DNA of 64,000 bases from Microbacterium sp. JZ31 (GTDB taxonomy: Bacteria > Actinomycetota > Actinomycetes > Actinomycetales > Microbacteriaceae): assembly GCF_016805985.1 (NCBI RefSeq), contig NZ_CP017661.1, positions 1,984,001 through 2,048,000 of the forward strand. The letters are read 5' to 3'. A program made the position numbers and the translations under genes. The stretch's first letter is position 1, and each line of letters begins with the position of its first letter. Below the pieces are notes generated by a model. It did no database searches. It was given only the letters and a program-made list of their open reading frames with translations, and was not told the DNA's origin. Below, piece after piece: positions 25,616 to 34,545 of this stretch.

Positions 25616-26397
25616 GCGGAACCGGTCTGGACAAGGTCGTCGCGACACCCGACGCGGCGGTCGCCGACATCCCCGACGGCGCGAGCATCGCGGTGGGAGG
25701 CTTCGGCCTGTGCGGGACCCCCATGGCGCTGATCGACGCGCTGCTCGCGCAGGGCGCGAGCGACCTGTCGGTCGTCAGCAACAACTGCGGGGTCGGCGAT
25801 TGGGGACTCGGCGTGCTGCTGCAGGCGCGGCGCATCCGCCGGATGACGGCGTCGTACGTGGGCGAGAACAAGGAGTTCGAGCGGCAGTTCCTCGCGGGCG
25901 AGCTGGAGGTCGAGCTCACGCCGCAGGGAACGCTCGCCGAGAAGCTGCGGGCGGGCGGATCCGGCATCGCCGCGTTCTTCACCCGCACGGGCGTCGGCAC
26001 GCAGGTCGCCGAGGGCGGACTGCCCCTGCGCTACGACGGGGCGGGCGGCATCGCGCTGGCCAGCCCGTCCAAGGAGGTGCGGGCGTTCGGCGCGCACGAG
26101 TACGTGCTGGAGGAGGCGATCCGCACCGACTTCGCGCTCGTGCACGCGCTGCGCGGCGACCGGCACGGCAACCTGGTGTTCAACAGGTCGGCGCGCAACT
26201 TCTCGCCGCTCGCGGCGATGGCCGGCGCCGTGTGCGTCGCGCAGGTCGAGGAGCTGGTCGAACCCGGCGAGCTGGATCCCGACCAGATCCACCTGCCCGG
26301 CGTGTTCGTGCACCGCGTGGTCGAGGTCGGCACGGACATCGAGAAGCGGATCGAGCGGCGCACGGTGCGCGAAGCCGCGACCGGATCGGAGGGCTGA
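25612..26397 (+). CDS. scoA: 3-oxoacid CoA-transferase, subunit A
   Basis: Subunit of 261 residues of a class I CoA-transferase that would move CoA from succinyl-CoA to acetoacetate. Family features: the start VVATPDAAVADIPDGASIAVGGFGLCGTP, NNCGVGDWGLG, PQGTLAEKLRAGGSGIAAFFTRTGVGT and GNLVFNRSARNFSP. 3-Oxoadipate CoA-transferase is the main alternative, but the dehydrogenase just upstream favours acetoacetate. The next gene is subunit B, three bases downstream. Confidence 0.9.
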   Translation: MSGTGLDKVVATPDAAVADIPDGASIAVGGFGLCGTPMALIDALLAQGASDLSVVSNNCGVGDWGLGVLLQARRIRRMTASYVGENKEFERQFLAGELEVELTPQGTLAEKLRAGGSGIAAFFTRTGVGTQVAEGGLPLRYDGAGGIALASPSKEVRAFGAHEYVLEEAIRTDFALVHALRGDRHGNLVFNRSARNFSPLAAMAGAVCVAQVEELVEPGELDPDQIHLPGVFVHRVVEVGTDIEKRIERRTVREAATGSEG

Positions 26398-26400
26398 GAC

Positions 26401-27051
26401 ATGGTGCTGACACGCGACGAGATGGCCGCGCGCGCGGCGCGCGAGCTCGAGGACGGCATGTACGTCAACCTCGGCATCGGGCTGCCGACGCTCGTGCCGA
26501 ACCACGTGCCGGCCGGGCGACACCTCGTGCTGCAGTCGGAGAACGGCCTGCTGGGTGTGGGCCCGTATCCGACGGAGGACGAGGTCGATCCGGATCTCAT
26601 CAACGCGGGGAAGGAGACCGTGACGCTGCTGCCGGGCGCGGCCGTGTTCGACTCCGCCCTGTCCTTCGGCATGATCCGCGGCGGCAAGGTCGACGCCGCG
26701 ATCCTCGGGGCCATGCAGGTGTCCGCGACGGGAGACATCGCGAACTGGATGATCCCGGGGAAGATGGTCAAGGGCATGGGCGGGGCGATGGACCTCGTGC
26801 ACGGCGCCGCGCGCGTGATCGTGCTGATGGAGCACGTCGCGCGAGACGGCTCTCCGAAGATCCTGAACGCGTGCTCGCTCCCCCTGACGGGCAAGGGCGT
26901 CGTGGACAGGATCATCACGGATCTCGCGGTGATCGATGTGACCCCCGAGGGACTGCTCCTGCGGGAGACGGCACCGGGCGTGAGCGTGGACGAGGTGCGC
27001 CGCGCGACCGAGCCGGAGCTGCGGGTCGCGGAGGAGCCCGTCCGGACCTGA
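26401..27051 (+). CDS. scoB: 3-oxoacid CoA-transferase, subunit B
   Basis: Subunit of 216 residues that carries the catalytic glutamate in the motif [12 protein letters not shown], which forms the glutamyl-CoA thioester. Other conserved blocks are [57 protein letters not shown] and [21 protein letters not shown]. Full family length. Last gene of the 3-hydroxybutyrate unit; a thiolase to complete the pathway is not in the window. Confidence 0.92.
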   Translation: MVLTRDEMAARAARELEDGMYVNLGIGLPTLVPNHVPAGRHLVLQSENGLLGVGPYPTEDEVDPDLINAGKETVTLLPGAAVFDSALSFGMIRGGKVDAAILGAMQVSATGDIANWMIPGKMVKGMGGAMDLVHGAARVIVLMEHVARDGSPKILNACSLPLTGKGVVDRIITDLAVIDVTPEGLLLRETAPGVSVDEVRRATEPELRVAEEPVRT

Positions 27052-27078
27052 GGGCGCGATCGGGCAGACTCGATCCAT

Positions 27079-28173
27079 ATGAGGCAGCGCCAGGGACGAA
27101 TCGTCACGATCGAGTCGCTCGCCGAGCTGGATCGCCGGCTCGCGCAGGGAGCGCGCCGGCTGCGGGGCTGGCGGATCGTCGGACTCGACCTGCGCGACCG
27201 CTCGCAGGCGCTCGCCGGACGCGACACGTCGCGCACGACCTTCGCGGGATGCACGTTCGCTCCGGGGGACGCCGAGCTGCACGCCGCGCGCGGCGCGCTC
27301 GTGCTGCCCGCCGTCGACGCCGTCCCCGTCGACGCGCACCGGGACGAGCTCTACACGGCCGACGAGCTGTACGACGACGCGGCCTACCGGCGCACGCTCG
27401 ACGGGCGCGCCTACGCCTGGTCGCAGGGCCGTGACGAGGATGCGCTGCTCGCCCGCGCGCTGCACGACGACGGCGTGGATCACGCCCTCACGGCCTGGAC
27501 CGCGCGACACCGGCTCGTCGGCGTGATGGGCGGCCACGCGCTGCGCCGCGGAGAGCCCGGATACGCCGACGCCGCTCGCCTCGGGCGCCTGCTGGGCGCC
27601 GGTTTCACGGTCGCCACCGGCGGCGGCCCGGGCGCGATGGAGGCCGCGAACCTCGGGGCGCGCCTCGCCCGCGCCGACGAGGAGGTGCTGGACCGCGCGC
27701 TCACCGCCCTCGCCGCCGTGCCGTCCTACCATCCGTCGATCGAGGAGTGGATCGCGGCCGCCCGCAGCGTGCTCGCCGACACCGCCGAAGTCCCCGCGAC
27801 CGACACGCTCGGCGTGCCCACGTGGCACTACGGCCACGAGCCGCCCAATCTGTTCGCGACCGCGATCGCGAAGTACTTCCGCAACGCGCTGCGCGAGGCG
27901 ATCCTGCTGCAGGTGTGCGACGCCGGCATCGTGTTCCTGCCCGGCGCGGGCGGGACCGTGCAGGAGATCTTCCAGGACGCGTGCGAGAACTACTACGCGA
28001 CCGAGGACGCGATCGCCCCCATGGTGCTCGTCGGCCGCGCGCACTGGACGCAGACGCTGCCCGCGTGGCCGCTGCTGCAGGCGCTCGCGCGGGACCGCGC
28101 GATGGAGGCCCACATCCACCTGGTCGACACCGTCGACGAGGCCGCCGCGATCGTGCGGGCGGGCGTGGCATGA
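27079..28173 (+). CDS. LOG-family (Rossmann nucleotide-binding) protein, large form
   Basis: Protein of 364 residues. The C-terminal half carries the LOG/TIGR00730-type motifs ATGGGPGAMEAANLGA (near residue 180) and PGAGGTVQEIFQD (near residue 295), which bind and cleave nucleotide 5'-monophosphates in cytokinin-type LOG enzymes or the PpnN nucleosidase. An N-terminal region of about 150 residues is not part of the basic LOG fold. The motif here is PGAGGT rather than the more common PGGxGT. It overlaps the next transporter gene by four bases. Probably a nucleotide hydrolase; substrate uncertain. Confidence 0.8.
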   Translation: MRQRQGRIVTIESLAELDRRLAQGARRLRGWRIVGLDLRDRSQALAGRDTSRTTFAGCTFAPGDAELHAARGALVLPAVDAVPVDAHRDELYTADELYDDAAYRRTLDGRAYAWSQGRDEDALLARALHDDGVDHALTAWTARHRLVGVMGGHALRRGEPGYADAARLGRLLGAGFTVATGGGPGAMEAANLGARLARADEEVLDRALTALAAVPSYHPSIEEWIAAARSVLADTAEVPATDTLGVPTWHYGHEPPNLFATAIAKYFRNALREAILLQVCDAGIVFLPGAGGTVQEIFQDACENYYATEDAIAPMVLVGRAHWTQTLPAWPLLQALARDRAMEAHIHLVDTVDEAAAIVRAGVA

Positions 28174-29474
28174 GCCTTCCCGCTCCCGCGCCGTCCTGGC
28201 GCATGTGGCTCGTGTGGACGATCGGCGTGCTCGGCTACGTGCTCGCGATCACCAACCGCACATCGCTGTCCGCCGTCGGCGTCGACGCCCAGCATCGCTT
28301 CGACGCCGACGCCTCCACGCTCGCGATGTTCGCCGTGCTGCAGCTCGCGGTGTACGGCTTCATGCAGATCCCCGTCGGGCTGTGGCTGGACCGCTGGGGC
28401 GCGCGACCCATCATGACGATCGGCATGGTGCTCATGGCGATCGGCCAGGTCGTGATGGCGCTGTCCCCCACCGTCGGCGTGGCGATCGCGGCGCGCATGC
28501 TGCTCGGCGCGGGAGATGCCGCGATCTTCCCCGGCGTGCTGCGGCTGATCGCGACGTGGTTCCCGGCGCAGCGCGGCTCGGTCATGATGCAGCTCACCGG
28601 CATCTTCGGCCAGCTCGGGCAGGTCATCGCGATCGTGCCGCTGCCGCTGCTGCTGCACGCCACCGCCTGGGAGGTCGCGTTCGGCGCCCTCGCGGGCGGC
28701 GCCATCCTGTTCGCGGTGCTGATCGCCGCCCTCGTGCGCAACCACCCGCCGGAGCTGCCGGCAGACGTCTCCGTCAACACCGACACGGGCGCGATCACGG
28801 TCGTCACGAGCGCGATCGACACGCGGCAGGGCATCCGGGCCGCGTGGGCGCAGCCAGGCACGCGCCTGGCGTTCTGGACGCACTTCGCCACGCCCTTCGC
28901 CGGCTCCGCGTTCGTGATGCTGTGGGGCATCCCGTTCCTCACGGCCGGCGAGGGGCTGTCGACGGGACAGGCCGCGGCCGTGACGTCCGTGTACGTCGTG
29001 GCCGGCATCGTGCTGGGTCCCGTCGTGGGCGCCTTCTCGGCGCGGCATCCGCACCTGCGCTCCCGCTATCTCGTGCTGCCCGCCGTCGCCGCCCAGCTCG
29101 CCGTGTGGGTGCTCGTGCTGCTGTGGCCGGGGACCGTGCCGGTCTGGCTGCTCGTCGTGCTCGTCGTGGCGCTCGCGATGGGCGGCCCCGCGTCCATGGT
29201 CGCGTTCGACTTCGCGCGCGCCCACAACCCGGCGCACCGGCTCAGCACCGCGACCGGCGTCACGAACGTCGGCGGGTTCCTCGCCGCGCTCATCGCGATC
29301 CTGTTCATCGGCATCGCGATGGACCTGCAGGGCGCATCGCGTCCCGAGCACTACACGGACGCGGCCTTCCGCTGGGCGTTCGCGACCCAGATCCCGCTGT
29401 GGCTGCTCGGCGCCGCGATGATCCTGCGCGAACGCCGCCGCCTGCGCACGCCGCCCCGCGACGCCCGCGCCTGA
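28170..29474 (+). CDS. MFS transporter
   Basis: Transporter of 434 residues with twelve predicted helices: an N-terminal set with ITNRTSLSAVGVDAQHRF, VGLWLDRWGARPIMTIGMVLMAIGQ (loop 2-3 motif), LLGAGDAAIFPGVLRLIATWFPAQRGSVMMQ in helices 4-5, a central loop of about 45 residues, and a C-terminal set with GVTNVGGFLAALIAILFIGIAMD. The helix 4-5 sequence resembles sugar-phosphate/nitrate-type facilitators. It overlaps the LOG-family gene, so the substrate may be related to that enzyme's product. Substrate unknown. Confidence 0.82.
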   Translation: MSLPAPAPSWRMWLVWTIGVLGYVLAITNRTSLSAVGVDAQHRFDADASTLAMFAVLQLAVYGFMQIPVGLWLDRWGARPIMTIGMVLMAIGQVVMALSPTVGVAIAARMLLGAGDAAIFPGVLRLIATWFPAQRGSVMMQLTGIFGQLGQVIAIVPLPLLLHATAWEVAFGALAGGAILFAVLIAALVRNHPPELPADVSVNTDTGAITVVTSAIDTRQGIRAAWAQPGTRLAFWTHFATPFAGSAFVMLWGIPFLTAGEGLSTGQAAAVTSVYVVAGIVLGPVVGAFSARHPHLRSRYLVLPAVAAQLAVWVLVLLWPGTVPVWLLVVLVVALAMGGPASMVAFDFARAHNPAHRLSTATGVTNVGGFLAALIAILFIGIAMDLQGASRPEHYTDAAFRWAFATQIPLWLLGAAMILRERRRLRTPPRDARA

Positions 29475-29510
29475 CGCCGGCCGCCGCCCGCGCTCTGGCA
29501 CGATGGCGCC

Positions 29511-30782
29511 ATGACGTCTGGCGCGCCGCCGCTGCATCCCCGTCCCCTTCCGCCGCTGCACCACCGGCTCCGCCGGATGAGCGGACGCGACCCGCGCGAA
29601 CCGCACAGGGCCGCGACGCCCCTCGAACTGCTGTACGACCTCACGTTCGTGATCGCGTTCAGCCAGGCGGGCGCGCAGGCCGCGCACCTGCTCGAGCTCG
29701 GGCACTTCGGCGCGGCGATCGTGGGGTTCGTGGTCGGCGTCTTCGGCGTGACATGGGCGTGGATCAACTACACGTGGCTCGCGTCGGCCTTCGACAACGA
29801 CGACATCGTGTTCCGCATCGCGACGTTCGTGCAGATGGTGGGCGTGATCATCCTGGCGCTCGGCCTGCCGCCGATGTTCCACTCGATCGACGAGGGACAT
29901 CACCTGGACAACGTCCTGACCGTCGCCGGCTACGTCGTGATGCGCGTCGCCGGCATCGGGCTCTGGCTGCGCGTCGCGCGCCACGACCCGCGGCACCGCC
30001 GGACCGCCCGGACCTACGCCGCACTCGTCGGCCTGATGCAGGTGGGCTGGATCGTGCTGATCTTCATCGACCCGCCGCTCGTCGTCGCGGTCGCGCTCTT
30101 CTTCGCACTCGCCGCCGCCGAGATGCTCGTCCCCGTCGTGGCGGAGCGCCGCGGCGGCCGTACGCCGTGGCACCCGCACCACATCGCCGAGCGCTACGGG
30201 CTGCTCGCCATCATCACGCTGGGCGAGATCGTGCTCGGCACGGTGCTGTCGGTGTCCGCGGTCGTCGAGGAGGAGGGCTGGTCGCTCGCGGCGGGCGTGG
30301 TCGCCTTCGGCGGCATGGCGCTCGCGTTCGGCATGTGGTGGGTCTACTTCCTGATGCCGTCCGGCGACGTGCTCGCCCGGCGCCCCGGACGATCGTTCCC
30401 GTGGGGCTACGCGCACCTCGCCCTGTTCGCCGCGCTCGCCGCGACCGGCGCCGGCCTGCATGTCGCCGCCGTGGCGATCCGGCGCGACGCGCACATCGAC
30501 GACGTCGCCGCGCTGGCGACGATCGTGGTCCCCATCGCGGTGTTCCTGCTCGTCCTGTTCGCGCTGCACGCCGTGCTGCTCGGGCGCTTCGGCCCGTTCT
30601 CCCTGCTGCTGTTCGCCGGATCCGTCGCCGTGCTGGTCGTCGCCGTTCTCGCGGTGGCCGCCGGCGCCTCGTTGAGCGTCGGGATCGGGATCATCGCGCT
30701 GGCGCCGGTCGTCGTGATCGTCGGCTACGAGACGGTGGGGCACCGCCACCAGGCCGCGGCGCTGGCGGAACTGCGCGGATAG
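29511..30782 (+). CDS. Low-temperature-requirement protein A (LtrA) family membrane protein
   Basis: Polytopic membrane protein of 423 residues. The hallmark start is RDPREPHRAATPLELLYDLTFVIAFSQAGAQAAHLL, followed by GVTWAWINYTWLASAFDNDDIVFRIATFVQM, HIAERYGLLAIITLGEIVLGT and MALAFGMWWVYFL. About eleven hydrophobic helices follow. LtrA was first linked to cold growth in Listeria, but the biochemical role is unknown. CACGAT six bases before the ATG may be a leaderless -10 box. Confidence 0.88.
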   Translation: MTSGAPPLHPRPLPPLHHRLRRMSGRDPREPHRAATPLELLYDLTFVIAFSQAGAQAAHLLELGHFGAAIVGFVVGVFGVTWAWINYTWLASAFDNDDIVFRIATFVQMVGVIILALGLPPMFHSIDEGHHLDNVLTVAGYVVMRVAGIGLWLRVARHDPRHRRTARTYAALVGLMQVGWIVLIFIDPPLVVAVALFFALAAAEMLVPVVAERRGGRTPWHPHHIAERYGLLAIITLGEIVLGTVLSVSAVVEEEGWSLAAGVVAFGGMALAFGMWWVYFLMPSGDVLARRPGRSFPWGYAHLALFAALAATGAGLHVAAVAIRRDAHIDDVAALATIVVPIAVFLLVLFALHAVLLGRFGPFSLLLFAGSVAVLVVAVLAVAAGASLSVGIGIIALAPVVVIVGYETVGHRHQAAALAELRG

Positions 30783-30843
30783 CGCAGCGGGACATCCGGT
30801 GCAAGCACGCGCAGATGTCGGAGCCGGCTGACAGCATCTTGGT

Positions 30844-31980
30844 ATGACTCCCTCCGGACCCGCCCCCGCGATCCATCGCGGAATCGTGCCCCCGTTCCTG
30901 CTCGCGCGCATCGCGGAGCTCGACGAGGAGGCGTTCGCCGGCGCCCCGGAGGCCGCTCGTCGCACGCTCGGCATCGACGGGCCGTTCCGCGAGCACCGCG
31001 GTTCGGGCGAGACCGTTCCCGGTCTCGTCCGGCCGTCCGTGCGTCCAGAGCTGCAGCGGCCGGTCGCGGGCTCGACCGAGCCCGGCGCGCCCGATCGGCT
31101 GATCTTCGACGCGAGGAACACCGAGGACCTCCCGGGCGAGCAGGTGCGCGCGGAGGGACAGCCCGAGACGGGCGACGTCGCGGTCACGCGGGCCTACGAC
31201 GGGCTCGGGCACACCTACGCGCTGTTCTGGGAGGCGTTCGCGCGCGACTCCATCGACGGATCCGGCATGCGGCTGGACGCCACGGTGCACTTCGGCGAGC
31301 ACTACGACAACGCGTTCTGGGACGGTGCCCGCATGGTGTTCGGAGACGGCGACGGCGAGATCTTCCGCGGATTCACCGGATCCCTCAGCATCATCGGGCA
31401 CGAGCTCGCGCACGGCGTCACCGAGCGCACGGCGAACCTCGTCTACCAGGGTCAGTCCGGCGCTTTGAACGAGCACGTCTCCGACGTGTTCGGCGCACTC
31501 GTCGAGCAGCGCCTGCAGGGCCACACGGCCCAGGAGGCCACGTGGCTCATCGGCGCCGGGATCTTCACGGACAAGGTCAGGGGTGAGGCGATCCGCTCGA
31601 TGCGCTCCCCCGGCACGGCGTACGACGATCCAGTGCTCGGCAAGGATCCGCAGCCCGCCCACATGCGCGACTACGTCGAGACGAGCGACGACAACGGCGG
31701 CGTGCACATCAACTCGGGCATCCCGAACCGCGCCTTCGTCGTGCTGGCCGAGGCGCTCGGCGGGCACGCGTGGGAGCGCGCCGGCCGCATCTGGTACGAA
31801 ACGCTCACGGGCGATCGCATCACCGAGACCGCCACGTTCGTGCAGTTCGCGGCCGCGACGTCCGTCGTCGCGACCGAGCTGTTCGGCGACGACTCCGACG
31901 AGGCCCGCGCGGTGACCGAGGCGTGGGACGCCGTGGGCGTCAGCCCGGGGCGGGTGCGGGAGAAGATGCGGCGGGACTAA
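30844..31980 (+). CDS. M4-family metalloprotease, protealysin-like
   Basis: Zinc protease of 378 residues of the thermolysin family. The zinc motif is HELAH at 186-190 with the third ligand E210 in NEHVSD; HINSGIPNRAF carries the catalytic-site His region. The N-terminus IHRGIVPPFLLARIAEL is a short protealysin-type propeptide (PPxLL) instead of the long thermolysin FTP-PepSY propeptide, and there is no signal peptide. Protealysin-like enzymes are made as cytoplasmic precursors and may be exported by other routes. The gene after it encodes an emfourin-type inhibitor. Confidence 0.92.
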   Translation: MTPSGPAPAIHRGIVPPFLLARIAELDEEAFAGAPEAARRTLGIDGPFREHRGSGETVPGLVRPSVRPELQRPVAGSTEPGAPDRLIFDARNTEDLPGEQVRAEGQPETGDVAVTRAYDGLGHTYALFWEAFARDSIDGSGMRLDATVHFGEHYDNAFWDGARMVFGDGDGEIFRGFTGSLSIIGHELAHGVTERTANLVYQGQSGALNEHVSDVFGALVEQRLQGHTAQEATWLIGAGIFTDKVRGEAIRSMRSPGTAYDDPVLGKDPQPAHMRDYVETSDDNGGVHINSGIPNRAFVVLAEALGGHAWERAGRIWYETLTGDRITETATFVQFAAATSVVATELFGDDSDEARAVTEAWDAVGVSPGRVREKMRRD

Positions 31981-31990
31981 CGTTGCGGCC

Positions 31991-32326
31991 ATGAGAGTGG
32001 TCGTGGTGCGGACGGGCGGCTTCGCCGGCATCCGCGTCACGTGGGAGGTGCGGATCGAGGAGCAGCCCGACCGCCGCGACTGGTGGGAGCTCGTCGAGTC
32101 GCTGCCCTGGGACGACGCCCCGTCCGCGCCGCCGGCCGAGCCCGACCGCTACATCTACCGCATCACGTGGGCGCAGAACGAGGCCGTGCTTCCCGAGCGC
32201 GGGCTGGAGGGGCCGTGGCGCATCCTCGTCGACCGGGTGCGCGACCGCTCGCAGCGCACCCCCGCGCCGGAACCGGGGCCGCCGCCCGGACCGGGACCGG
32301 GACCGCGCGCGACGCCGGAGGCGTAG
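31991..32326 (+). CDS. Emfourin-like protealysin inhibitor
   Basis: Protein of 111 residues beginning VVVVRTGGFAGIRVTWEVRI, the emfourin signature (SGGFAG followed by a WEV strand), then a core ending YIYRITWAQNEAVLPERGLEGPWRILVDRVR. Emfourins are slow-tight inhibitors of protealysin-like proteases and are encoded next to them; the gene begins ten bases after the protease stop. The last 25 residues are a Pro/Gly-rich tail (PEPGPPPGPGPGP) not needed for the fold. Binding to the neighbouring enzyme is inferred from family and position. Confidence 0.82.
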   Translation: MRVVVVRTGGFAGIRVTWEVRIEEQPDRRDWWELVESLPWDDAPSAPPAEPDRYIYRITWAQNEAVLPERGLEGPWRILVDRVRDRSQRTPAPEPGPPPGPGPGPRATPEA

Positions 32327-32381
32327 GCGAAGGCGCACCGGCCCCGGCGTACGAGGACGAACCGGTCGCCGCGGCGGGGGG

Positions 32382-33755
32382 CTACTCCGCGCGGTCGGGC
32401 TGGGCGAGCACCCGCCGCAGCACCGGCCGCGTGGCGCGCACCGCCAGCCACACCACGGCGATCCCGGCGGCGAAGCACCCGGCGATCACCCCGAGCGAGA
32501 GCGGCGCCATGATCATCGCGATGCCGACGAGCGGCAGCACGAGCACCCCGCCGATCAGCGCCGACACGATCACCGTGAACAGCAGCGGCGCCATGGTCGC
32601 ACGGGTGCGCGCCGACTCGGCGACCTCGAGCGGCATGCCGATCCGATCGAGCGCGACGTGCAGCGCGCGGCGATCCAGGATCGCGGCCGCCTGATTCACG
32701 CCCACCGAGCAGGCGACCATAGCGAACGACACCACGAGCGTCAGCAGCACGCCGGTCTGCACGTCGCGCGCCAGGATCAGCGCGTCCTGCGCACCCGAGA
32801 CGAGAGCCATGCCGGCACCCGCGACGACCGCGACGAACGAGGTCATCGCGACGCCGCCGACCTGCCGCCACGCCGCCTTCGGCGACTCGCGCACCGTGCG
32901 GGCCGCGAGCAGCTGGGCGGCCGTCCTCGCGCGGCGCAGCTGCACGCGGGCGAACACGCCGATCAACCAGGGGCCGAGCACGTTGAGCACCGCAAGCCCC
33001 GCGCCGAAGACGCCGGCGATGAGGAAGGCGACCATGACGCCGGGCGCGATGGAGGGCATGTTGAGCGCCGCGAAGCCGAGCGCGACGACGGCCACCGCGA
33101 TCACCACACGCACCCAGTGCAGCTTGGGGGCATCGGTGCGCGCCCGCACTCCGAGCGGCGACACCACCACCTGGCGCAGGCCAACGGCGGCGCTGATCGC
33201 GGCGAGCACGGCGACGCCCGCGATCACGGCGGCGACGGCGGGGAGGCCGGCCCACAGCGCGGCCGCTCCGATCGGCGCGCCCCCGAACGAGACGAGCCCG
33301 ACGAGCGGCATGAGCGCGAGATACAGCGCCACGCCGGCGAGCGCCCCCAGCAGCGCGACGGCGGTCGACTCCAGCACCGTGATGGCGCCGACCGTGCCGG
33401 CCGAGGCGCCCAGCAGTCGCAGCGTCGCGAGCCTGTCGTCGCGACGGCGAGCGGACAGCCGTGCGGCGGCACCGCCCAGCGAGACGAGCGGGATCAGCAG
33501 CACCGCGAGGGCGATCACGCTGAGCATCTGGTAGACGCCGGCATCCGGCTGGTCCGCGACGTCCCAGCCCCAGAACATCAGCACGCCGCCCAGGACGACG
33601 AGCAGCAGGGCGGTCGTGACCGCGAACGCCACGGCGGGCAGGACAAGCGCCGCGCCGCTCTGCGCGCTCGGTCGTGCGAGCAGCCACGTGAGCCGGACGA
33701 CGGGCGCGCGGCCGGAGGCCGGGGCCGGCGGCGCGGGGGCGACGACGGCGGTCAT
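32382..33755 (-). CDS. ABC transporter permease, FtsX-like domains
   Basis: Membrane protein of 457 residues with about ten helices in two FtsX-like halves. The stretch GGAAARLSARRRDDRLATLRLLGAS is the cytoplasmic coupling segment typical of MacB/LolC-type permeases; a second, RRALHVALDRIGMPLEVAESAR, appears in the C-terminal half. The ATG overlaps the ATPase stop by four bases, so the two make one exporter. Similar actinobacterial pairs move peptides or lipophilic compounds; substrate unknown. Confidence 0.86.
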   Translation of the reverse strand: MTAVVAPAPPAPASGRAPVVRLTWLLARPSAQSGAALVLPAVAFAVTTALLLVVLGGVLMFWGWDVADQPDAGVYQMLSVIALAVLLIPLVSLGGAAARLSARRRDDRLATLRLLGASAGTVGAITVLESTAVALLGALAGVALYLALMPLVGLVSFGGAPIGAAALWAGLPAVAAVIAGVAVLAAISAAVGLRQVVVSPLGVRARTDAPKLHWVRVVIAVAVVALGFAALNMPSIAPGVMVAFLIAGVFGAGLAVLNVLGPWLIGVFARVQLRRARTAAQLLAARTVRESPKAAWRQVGGVAMTSFVAVVAGAGMALVSGAQDALILARDVQTGVLLTLVVSFAMVACSVGVNQAAAILDRRALHVALDRIGMPLEVAESARTRATMAPLLFTVIVSALIGGVLVLPLVGIAMIMAPLSLGVIAGCFAAGIAVVWLAVRATRPVLRRVLAQPDRAE

Positions 33756-34489
33756 CGGGCCACCTCGCTCGTGACGGTCGCGGGCGCGTCGCCCGTGATC
33801 CGGCCGTCCTGCATCCGGATCGTGCGGGTGCATCGGGCGGCGACCTGCGGGTCGTGCGTGACGACGACGAGCGCGTGTCCCCGGCTCAGGGTCGAGTGCA
33901 GCAGCGCGGTCATGACGTCGGCGGAGGTGGCCGAGTCGAGCGCGCCGGTCGGCTCGTCGGCGAACAGGATCCTCGCGCCGGTCGCCTGCGCGCGTGCGAT
34001 CGCGACGCGCTGCGCCTGGCCGCCCGACAGCTGGCCGATGCGGCGCTGCTCGAGCCCTGCGAGCCCGAGCGCCGCGAGCCACTGCGCGGCGTGCGCCTCG
34101 GCATCGCGCCGGGCATGGCCCGTGAGCAGCAGCGGCAGCGCGACGTTCTCGACGGCGGTGAGCTCGGGGATCAGCAGCCCCTGCTGGAACACGAAGCCGA
34201 ACTCCTCGCGTCGCAACCGTGACCGCTCGCCCTCGCCGAGGCCGTCGATGCGGACGGGTCCCGAGCGGCCCTGCAGCGTCACGGCGCCCTGGTCGGCGGA
34301 GAGGATCCCTGCCAGCACGTGCAGGAGGGTGGTCTTCCCCGAGCCGGAGGCGCCCATGATGGCGACGGCCTCTCCCGCGCGCACCTCGATCGAGACGCCG
34401 TCGAGTGCGCGGGTGGGACCGTAGCTCTTCACGAGACCGGTCGCGGACAGGATGGCGGAAGTTGCCGGTGAGGTCAGGGATGAGGTCAT
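33752..34489 (-). CDS. ABC transporter ATP-binding protein (MacB/LolD-type)
   Basis: ATPase of 245 residues. Walker A GASGSGKTT, Q-loop FVFQQGLLIPELTAVENVALP, signature LSGGQAQR, Walker B ILFADEPTGALD, and H-loop VVVTHD. The long insert between Walker A and Q-loop and the EPTGALD form are typical of exporter ATPases that work with FtsX-like permeases. ATG 34489 is preceded by GGAGGC. It heads the two-gene exporter operon, which lies downstream of a membrane protein gene in the same direction. Confidence 0.9.
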   Translation of the reverse strand: MTSSLTSPATSAILSATGLVKSYGPTRALDGVSIEVRAGEAVAIMGASGSGKTTLLHVLAGILSADQGAVTLQGRSGPVRIDGLGEGERSRLRREEFGFVFQQGLLIPELTAVENVALPLLLTGHARRDAEAHAAQWLAALGLAGLEQRRIGQLSGGQAQRVAIARAQATGARILFADEPTGALDSATSADVMTALLHSTLSRGHALVVVTHDPQVAARCTRTIRMQDGRITGDAPATVTSEVAR

Positions 34490-34545
34490 GCCTCCAGCCT
34501 CGTCGGCCGCCCCGCCCGCCGCGTCGGCCGCGGTGGGGATCCGGG

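Noticed and set aside
27993..31187. 1064-residue open frame on the minus strand
   Set aside because: Runs opposite the MFS, LtrA and protease genes, which have clear motifs; His/Arg/Asp-rich shadow.
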